Assembly (NCBI GenBank): GCA_002359495.1 | Contig: DENB01000048.1 | Location: 902-25,125, forward strand | Reading direction: 5' to 3' | Length of the DNA: 24,224 nucleotides | Origin: Enterobacteriaceae bacterium UBA2655 | GTDB taxonomy: Bacteria > Pseudomonadota > Gammaproteobacteria > Enterobacterales > Enterobacteriaceae | Shown: positions 17,187-24,224 of the stretch, piece by piece | Layout of the letters: each line of letters starts with the position of its first letter | Numbering within the stretch: position 1 is the stretch's first letter | Program-made: the position numbers and the translations under genes | The notes under the pieces: generated by a model | The model's input: the letters and a program-made list of their open reading frames with translations, nothing else | Databases searched by the model: none | What the model was told of the DNA's origin: nothing

Positions 17187-18251
17187 TCAGTTGCCGCTTT
17201 GCGGAAATTCCTGAATGGTTACCGGCAGCGTCAGCTTGCGATCGTTGCGTAATACCTGCACGTCGATTACCGAGCCGGGACGGATTTCCGCCACCTGATC
17301 CATGGTCTCCTGCGCAGAGACCGCCGGTTTGCCGTTCACGCTGATCAGCACATCGTTCGCCTGAACTCCCGCCTTATCCGCTGGCCCGCCGGAAGCGACC
17401 TCACTGACGATAATGCCCTGAATGCGATCGATATTGTTGCCCTGGCCATGCAGCGGCGGCAGTTCGCGGCCAGTAATACCGATATAGCCGCGGATAACGC
17501 GCCCGTCGCGGATTAGCTTATCCATAATCTTGCTGGCTAAGGCGGTCGGAATGGCGAAACCGATGCCCTCCGGCGTTTCGCCGTTGTTGCTTTTATCGAA
17601 GGTGAGCGTATTAATGCCCATCAGCTCACCCAGCGAGTTGATCAGCGCGCCGCCGGAATTGCCCTGATTGATGGAGGCGTCGGTCTGCAAAAAGTTCTGG
17701 CGGCCGGATGAGCTTAAGCCGACGCGGCCGGTGGCACTGATAATGCCCTGCGTCACGGTCTGGCCGAGGTTATACGGGTTGCCGATCGCCATCACGACGT
17801 CGCCGATGTGCGGTGTGCGCTCGGGATTAATCGGGATTACCGGCAGGCTGGAGGCGGTAATCTTCAACACCGCCAGGTCGGTCATGGCGTCCGACCCCAC
17901 CAGAGTGGCTTCGAAGAAGCGCCCATCCTGTAACGCCACGATGATCTGATCGGCATTATTGATGACGTGGCGGTTGGTGAGGATATAGCCTTTGGCGTTC
18001 ATGATAACGCCCGATCCCAGCGTGGTGATGCCGCGTTTATTATTGCCCTGAGCGCTGCGGTTATAGACGTTCACAACGGCAGGCACGGCGCGACGCACCC
18101 CCTGATTAAAGCTAAAGGGCGTTTCGTCTTCGCTGACGTTCGTACTGCTATACAGGGCGCTGCTGCCCATTCGAAGCGCCGGAACCGCCGCCAGTAGAAT
18201 ACCTGCGACGATCAGACCCATCAAAACTGAACGCAAAAGTTTAGGAAACAT
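17187..18251 (-). CDS. degS: Periplasmic serine endoprotease DegS
   Basis: Membrane-anchored trimeric protease that cleaves the anti-sigma factor RseA when its PDZ domain binds misfolded porin tails, starting the sigma-E response. The 354-residue product has an N-terminal membrane anchor (about 5-25) and a trypsin-like domain with triad His95 (NRHV), Asp125 (TDLAVL) and Ser199 (GNSGGAL). A single PDZ domain follows (about 255-345). E. coli DegS has 355 residues with the same layout. It lies downstream of degQ on the same strand, with a hairpin between, so it may have its own promoter. mdh and argR, the usual next genes, are absent; epmA takes their place. Confidence 0.97.
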   Translation of the reverse strand: MFPKLLRSVLMGLIVAGILLAAVPALRMGSSALYSSTNVSEDETPFSFNQGVRRAVPAVVNVYNRSAQGNNKRGITTLGSGVIMNAKGYILTNRHVINNADQIIVALQDGRFFEATLVGSDAMTDLAVLKITASSLPVIPINPERTPHIGDVVMAIGNPYNLGQTVTQGIISATGRVGLSSSGRQNFLQTDASINQGNSGGALINSLGELMGINTLTFDKSNNGETPEGIGFAIPTALASKIMDKLIRDGRVIRGYIGITGRELPPLHGQGNNIDRIQGIIVSEVASGGPADKAGVQANDVLISVNGKPAVSAQETMDQVAEIRPGSVIDVQVLRNDRKLTLPVTIQEFPQSGN

Positions 18252-18297
18252 GGTGTTAACTTAAGCCGGAAAGATCGCAGGGGAGAATAGCATGAGA

Positions 18298-18329
18298 AAG
18301 GCGGACAAACACGCAGTTGTGTCCGCCTT
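18298..18329 (-). terminator. Hairpin between degQ and degS, likely terminator
   Basis: AAGGCGGACA and TGTCCGCCTT form a perfect 10-bp stem, just after the degQ stop on the minus strand. The following tract (TCTCATGC) is poor in T, so it may only partly terminate and allow some degS read-through. Confidence 0.6.
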
Positions 18330-18343
18330 CTTTGACGGCAGGA

Positions 18344-19711
<1,368 letters not shown>

Positions 19712-19781
19712 GGCTACAACGCTCTCGCTGCAAAATGTAGGGGGATAAAAGGGTGTGACAGTTGTTCGGGTCAGGGGTTCG

Positions 19782-19813
19782 AAAAAATAAAAGGGCGCAG
19801 AAGCGTTGCGCCC
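19782..19813 (-). terminator. Rho-independent terminator of zapG
   Basis: On the minus strand GGGCGCA (19813 down) and TGCGCCC (19799 down) form a 7-bp stem around the ACGCTTC loop, followed by TTTTATTTTTT. It begins 8 bp after the zapG stop and separates it from degQ. Confidence 0.8.
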
Positions 19814-19820
19814 AAAACGG

Positions 19821-20222
19821 TTAATTCCGCGCCGGATGTTCACCGCGCAGCAGGCCGGAAGCGCCTTCTGAATAGTCGCGCGGTATTTGCACCGGCGCCT
19901 GATCGTTATCAGCTTCCGCTTCGGTCAGCTGATAAGCGAACGGATTTTTCTCGCCCGGCAGGTTGGGCAGCAGGTCGTTCGACCCTTTCGCCATATGCTG
20001 ATAGAGCTCGCGATAATCGCGCGCCATGTTATCCAGCAGCTCGGCGCTGTGTGCGAAATGGTTGGTCAGCTCTTTGCGGTAATCCGCCAGCTCCGCTTTG
20101 GATTTTTCCAGCTCGTACTGCATGCTGCGCTGCTCGCGCAGTTTTTTGTTGCCGAAACGCATGGCGACCGCGCCGATAATGAGGCCAATCACTAAACCAA
20201 TAAGCCCGTATTCCCAGGTCAT
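19821..20222 (-). CDS. zapG: Z-ring/envelope protein ZapG (YhcB, DUF1043)
   Basis: Inner-membrane protein linked to cell division and envelope growth (YhcB in E. coli), with interactions reported with divisome and elongasome proteins. The 133-residue product has one N-terminal membrane helix (about 5-21, GLIGLVIGLIIGAVAM) and a cytoplasmic coiled coil (about 27-60). The conserved motif DYRELYQHMAKGSNDLLPNL follows (68-87), then an acidic proline-containing tail. It diverges from zapE over 231 bp, as in E. coli. Confidence 0.92.
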   Translation of the reverse strand: MTWEYGLIGLVIGLIIGAVAMRFGNKKLREQRSMQYELEKSKAELADYRKELTNHFAHSAELLDNMARDYRELYQHMAKGSNDLLPNLPGEKNPFAYQLTEAEADNDQAPVQIPRDYSEGASGLLRGEHPARN

Positions 20223-20453
20223 AATGACTCCCGTGTAATTTCCGTTGTTCCGTAGGGCATTTCTTCACTTTTAACAGGCGGAGCCCCGTAATTAACCGTC
20301 AACGCCAGCATGGCGTCTGATGACGGGACACTCTTCCACTATACCCGTTAATCTTAAGGAAGTGGAATCCTGCTGCGGCATCGCTTAGTGTAGAGCGGCC
20401 TTTTTTTCGTCAACCGACACATGAATCAGAAAATTCAGGGACTCGAGAGAACC

Positions 20454-21587
20454 ATGCAAACTTCATCGCCGCTGGCGCGCTACGAGCAGGCGCTCTCGTT
20501 GGGTGACTATCAACCCGACGATGTGCAACGCGAAGCCATAACCCGTCTGGACACTATTCAACGATCGTTGATCGCACGCCAGTCCGACGCGCCGCCGGCG
20601 GGCAAGGGGCTGTTCGGCCGCCTGTCGAAGCTGATCGGCAAAGAGAAAAGCGCTGCCCAGCCGCCGGTGCGCGGTCTCTATATGTGGGGAGGCGTGGGGC
20701 GCGGCAAAACCTGGGTGATGGATCTCTTTTTTCACTCCATTCCCGGCGAGCGCAAGCTGCGCCTGCATTTTCACCGCTTTATGCTGCGCGTGCATGAAGA
20801 GCTGACGCGCCTGCAGGGACAGAGCGATCCCTTGCTGATTATCGCGGACCGCTTTAAGGCCGAAACCGATATTCTCTGCTTCGATGAGTTTTTTGTTTCC
20901 GATATTACGGACGCGATGCTGCTCGGCACGCTGATGGAAGCGCTGTTCGAGCGGGGCATTACCCTGGTGGCGACCTCGAACATCCCGCCCGACGACCTCT
21001 ATCGCAACGGCCTGCAGCGCGCCCGTTTTCTGCCGGCGATCGAACAAATAAAACAGCATTGCGATGTAATGAACGTAGACGCCGGCATCGATTATCGTCT
21101 GCGCACGCTGACTTCGGCGCATCTGTGGAACCATCCGCTTAACGCGGAGACCGCCCGGGAGATGGAGCGCATGTTCAACGCGCTGTCCGGCCAGGCGCGC
21201 AACGACGCGCCGGAACCGGAGCTGGAGATTAACCATCGCAGCCTGCCGACGCTCGGCGTTCACGAAGGGGTGCTGGCGATTCGCTTTTCAACGTTGTGCG
21301 GAGAAGGGCGCAGCCAGCATGACTATATCGAGCTGTCGCGCCGCTTTCACAGCGTGCTGCTGTATGAGGTGCCGGTAATGATTTATAAAACCGAAGATCA
21401 GGCGAGACGTTTCCTGGCGCTGGTGGATGAATTTTACGAACGCCACGTTAAGCTGGTGGTGTCGGCGGAGACCTCGCTGTTTGAAATTTATCAGGGCACG
21501 CGCCTGAAATTCGAATATCAGCGCTGCCTGTCGCGCCTGCAGGAGATGCAAAGCGAGGAGTATCTGCGTCTGCCGCATTTGCCCTGA
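20454..21587 (+). CDS. zapE: Cell division ATPase ZapE (YhcM, AFG1 family)
   Basis: AAA-like ATPase that associates with FtsZ during constriction and is needed under oxygen limitation or heat in E. coli. The start is placed at MQTSSPLARYEQAL (20454), which has GAGAG upstream and matches the E. coli start; an ATG at 20421 would add 11 residues. The 377-residue product has Walker A GGVGRGKT (79-86), Walker B ILCFDEFFV (140-148) and the AFG1-type SNIPPDDLYRNGLQRARF segment. It is about the family length (375). The 5' gap (20223-20453) holds the divergent zapG/zapE promoters but no gene. Confidence 0.95.
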   Translation: MQTSSPLARYEQALSLGDYQPDDVQREAITRLDTIQRSLIARQSDAPPAGKGLFGRLSKLIGKEKSAAQPPVRGLYMWGGVGRGKTWVMDLFFHSIPGERKLRLHFHRFMLRVHEELTRLQGQSDPLLIIADRFKAETDILCFDEFFVSDITDAMLLGTLMEALFERGITLVATSNIPPDDLYRNGLQRARFLPAIEQIKQHCDVMNVDAGIDYRLRTLTSAHLWNHPLNAETAREMERMFNALSGQARNDAPEPELEINHRSLPTLGVHEGVLAIRFSTLCGEGRSQHDYIELSRRFHSVLLYEVPVMIYKTEDQARRFLALVDEFYERHVKLVVSAETSLFEIYQGTRLKFEYQRCLSRLQEMQSEEYLRLPHLP

Positions 21588-21649
21588 CGCCGTCGGGGAA
21601 AAGGCGCGTTATGTTGCAAAAAACGTTCGATCTTTAGAGGCGACTTCTC

Positions 21650-22663
<1,014 letters not shown>

Positions 22664-22987
22664 TTGTCGCTGCTTCGGCAGAGATAGTTGGCACAAAAAA
22701 CCCGCTTCGGCGGGTTTTTTGCTTTTTAGCTTCCGCCCGCATCGCCCTGAAAACGCGAACTCCGCCTGCTTTTGCCCGCAAAACTTCATCGCCCGCCCCA
22801 CAAGCTGCTTAAAATCTGGTAAACTGACTGACACTTTGCGCCCGTAAGCCGGAGCCGTTGCCAGCACGAATCCTGTCGGGATGGCGTGGAATGCCGGTAA
22901 CGCTGGCTACGAGCGAGTCCGTTAGCAGGTGAGTCGCCGTCTGGTTGGCTATTCGCAGTATATTTTTGAACAAACTTGGAGGTTTTC
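22664..22987 (+). other. rpsI-sspA intergenic region with probable sspA promoter
   Basis: After the rpsI terminator (22695-22720) these bases hold no gene. TGGTAAACT at 22817-22825 looks like an extended -10 element, although no good -35 is seen. That would leave a leader of about 155 bases before sspA. GGAGG lies 6 bases before the sspA ATG. Confidence 0.5.
22695..22720 (+). terminator. Rho-independent terminator of rplM-rpsI
   Basis: AAAAAACCCGC, loop TTCG, and GCGGGTTTTTT form a perfect 11-bp stem with a UUCG tetraloop and flanking A/T tracts, so it may work in both directions. Confidence 0.9.
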
Positions 22988-23629
22988 ATGGCTGTCGCTG
23001 CCAACAAACGTTCGGTAATGACGCTGTTTTCTGGTCCGACTGACATTTTCAGCCATCAGGTTCGTATCGTACTGGCCGAAAAGGGTGTCAGCGTGGAGAT
23101 TGAGCAGGTCGAAATGGATAACCTGCCGCAGGATCTGATTGACCTCAACCCGTATCGCACCGTGCCGACACTGGTAGATCGTGAACTGACGCTGTATGAG
23201 TCGCGCATCATCATGGAATACCTGGACGAACGCTTTCCGCATCCGCCGTTGATGCCGGTCTATCCGGTCGCGCGCGGCGAAAGCCGTCTGATGATGCATC
23301 GGATCGAGCAGGACTGGTACAGCCTGATGCGTAGCGTAGAGAACAGCACAGGCCAGGAAGCGGAAACGGCGCGCAAACAGCTGCGCGAAGAGCTGCTGGC
23401 GATCGCGCCGCTGTTCTCCCGTACGCCGTTCTTTATGAGCGAAGAGTTCAGCCTGGTGGATTGCTATCTGGCGCCGCTGCTGTGGCGTTTGCCGTCGCTG
23501 GGCATCGAACTGACCGGCGCCGGCTCGAAAGAGCTGAAAGGTTATATGAACCGCGTGTTTGAACGTGACTCCTTCCTCGCTTCATTAACCGAAGCAGAAC
23601 GTGAAATGCGCCTGCAATCCCGGGGCTGA
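22988..23629 (+). CDS. sspA: Stringent starvation protein A
   Basis: RNA polymerase-associated protein with a glutathione-transferase fold but no transferase activity. In E. coli it lowers H-NS levels in stationary phase and is needed for P1 late transcription. The start is MAVAANKRSVMTLFSG (22988), with GGAGG upstream; an ATG at 22976 would add four residues. The 213-residue product has the N-terminal thioredoxin-like domain (about 10-87, DLIDLNPYRTVPTLVDRELTLYESRIIMEYLDE) and the helical C-terminal domain, including the SLVDCYLAPLLWR segment. It is followed after 3 bp by sspB. Confidence 0.97.
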   Translation: MAVAANKRSVMTLFSGPTDIFSHQVRIVLAEKGVSVEIEQVEMDNLPQDLIDLNPYRTVPTLVDRELTLYESRIIMEYLDERFPHPPLMPVYPVARGESRLMMHRIEQDWYSLMRSVENSTGQEAETARKQLREELLAIAPLFSRTPFFMSEEFSLVDCYLAPLLWRLPSLGIELTGAGSKELKGYMNRVFERDSFLASLTEAEREMRLQSRG

Positions 23630-23632
23630 TTT

Positions 23633-24118
23633 ATGGAAATGTCTCAACTAACCGCTCGTCGTCCTTATCTGCTGCGCGCGTTTTATGACTGGCTGCTCGA
23701 TAACCAGCTGACGCCGCATTTGGTGGTCGACATCAATCTTCCTGGCGTGCAGGTGCCGCTGGAATATGCGCGTGACGGCCAAATCGTGCTGAATATCGCG
23801 CCGCGCGCTGTAGGCAATCTGGAACTGGGCAACGACCAAGTGCAGTTTAATGCCCGTTTCGGCGGCGTGCCGCGTCAGGTTTCGGTGCCGATGGCGGCTG
23901 TTCTGGCTATCTACGCTCGCGAAAACGGTGCCGGAACTATGTTCGAGCCGGAGCCAGCTTACGAACGCGCCGCGCTAGAAGAGTCGGCGGGTCAGGAAGA
24001 GACCGTGATGTCGGTAATCGATGGCGATCGCCCGGATAATGCCAGCGATGAAGAGCATTCGCCGGATGACGAACCGCCGCCGCGCGGGGGCCGGCCCTCT
24101 TTACGCGTTGTGAAATAA
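23633..24118 (+). CDS. sspB: ClpXP specificity-enhancing factor SspB
   Basis: Adaptor that binds ssrA-tagged proteins and tethers them to ClpX for degradation. The 161 residues consist of a folded tag-binding domain (about 5-112, RRPYLLRAFYDWLLDNQLTP, NIAPRAVGNLELG, ARENGAGTMFEPE) and a flexible acidic linker. The C-terminal ClpX-binding module GGRPSLRVVK closes the protein. This is about the E. coli length (165). It is in an operon with sspA, three bases after its stop. A terminator follows. Confidence 0.97.
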   Translation: MEMSQLTARRPYLLRAFYDWLLDNQLTPHLVVDINLPGVQVPLEYARDGQIVLNIAPRAVGNLELGNDQVQFNARFGGVPRQVSVPMAAVLAIYARENGAGTMFEPEPAYERAALEESAGQEETVMSVIDGDRPDNASDEEHSPDDEPPPRGGRPSLRVVK

Positions 24119-24148
24119 ATCTGATTATATACTCGCATTCAGCAATAT

Positions 24149-24187
24149 TAACCTCCCTTAATTAAAAGTTAACGGGAGGTTTTTTTA
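24149..24187 (+). terminator. Rho-independent terminator of sspAB
   Basis: AACCTCCC and GGGAGGTT pair with extra TTAA/TTAA pairing toward the loop, followed by a run of T. It starts about 31 bp after the sspB stop. The remaining 37 bases to the window end hold nothing I can name. Confidence 0.85.
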
Positions 24188-24224
24188 TGCTTTTATCTGT
24201 TGGTCTAAATAGCTGCGCGGAATA

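Noticed and set aside
24188..24224. ATG and open frame at the right edge
   Set aside because: Only 12 codons are visible, directly after the terminator T-run, with no ribosome-binding site; nothing can be said.

Overview
The window is chromosomal DNA from a gammaproteobacterium of the order Enterobacterales. Protein sequences and local gene order (aspA-fxsA-groES-groEL-yjeI, epmB/efp/ecnA/ecnB/blc/epmA, degS-degQ-zapG/zapE-rplM-rpsI-sspA-sspB) match the Escherichia/Pantoea/Erwinia type closely. GC-rich genes, missing enterobacterial neighbours (sugE, ampC, frdABCD, mdh) and an unusual junction suggest a member outside Escherichia, perhaps Erwiniaceae; that placement is inference.

Left core (1-4945): aspA (partial, minus), fxsA, a heat-shock promoter driving groES-groEL, and the small lipoprotein gene yjeI. 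Accessory block (about 4950-13340): a dosC-like globin-coupled diguanylate cyclase gene broken by an in-frame loss of the catalytic core and by an amber codon; an AT-rich gap; a decayed copy of the 3' end of epmB; a fimbrial usher gene cut short at both ends; a secreted DUF1090 coiled-coil protein; and an EvgS/BvgS-type hybrid sensor kinase with its EvgA-type regulator. All of these genes read on the minus strand. The epmB remnant at the left and the intact epmB at the right are direct repeats that bracket the usher/DUF1090/two-component part, which marks it as an insertion at the epmB 3' end.

Middle core (13339-17155): the elongation factor P pathway, with EpmB (makes (R)-beta-lysine), EF-P (the substrate) and EpmA (attaches beta-lysine), interspersed with entericidins A and B and the lipocalin Blc. 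Right core (17187-24118): periplasmic quality control (DegS, DegQ), cell envelope/division proteins ZapG and ZapE, ribosomal proteins L13 and S9, and the stringent starvation proteins SspA/SspB. In E. coli epmA and degS lie far apart, so 17156-17186 is a rearrangement joint.

The most interesting candidate is a small regulatory circuit in the accessory block. Two identical 8-bp sites (TGTAGGAA), 21 bp apart, lie between the sensor kinase gene and a promoter-like sequence of the DUF1090 gene, at spacings typical for an activator of the NarL/EvgA class. This suggests that the two-component pair controls the adjacent secreted coiled-coil protein. No tRNA, rRNA, CRISPR array or intact insertion sequence was seen.
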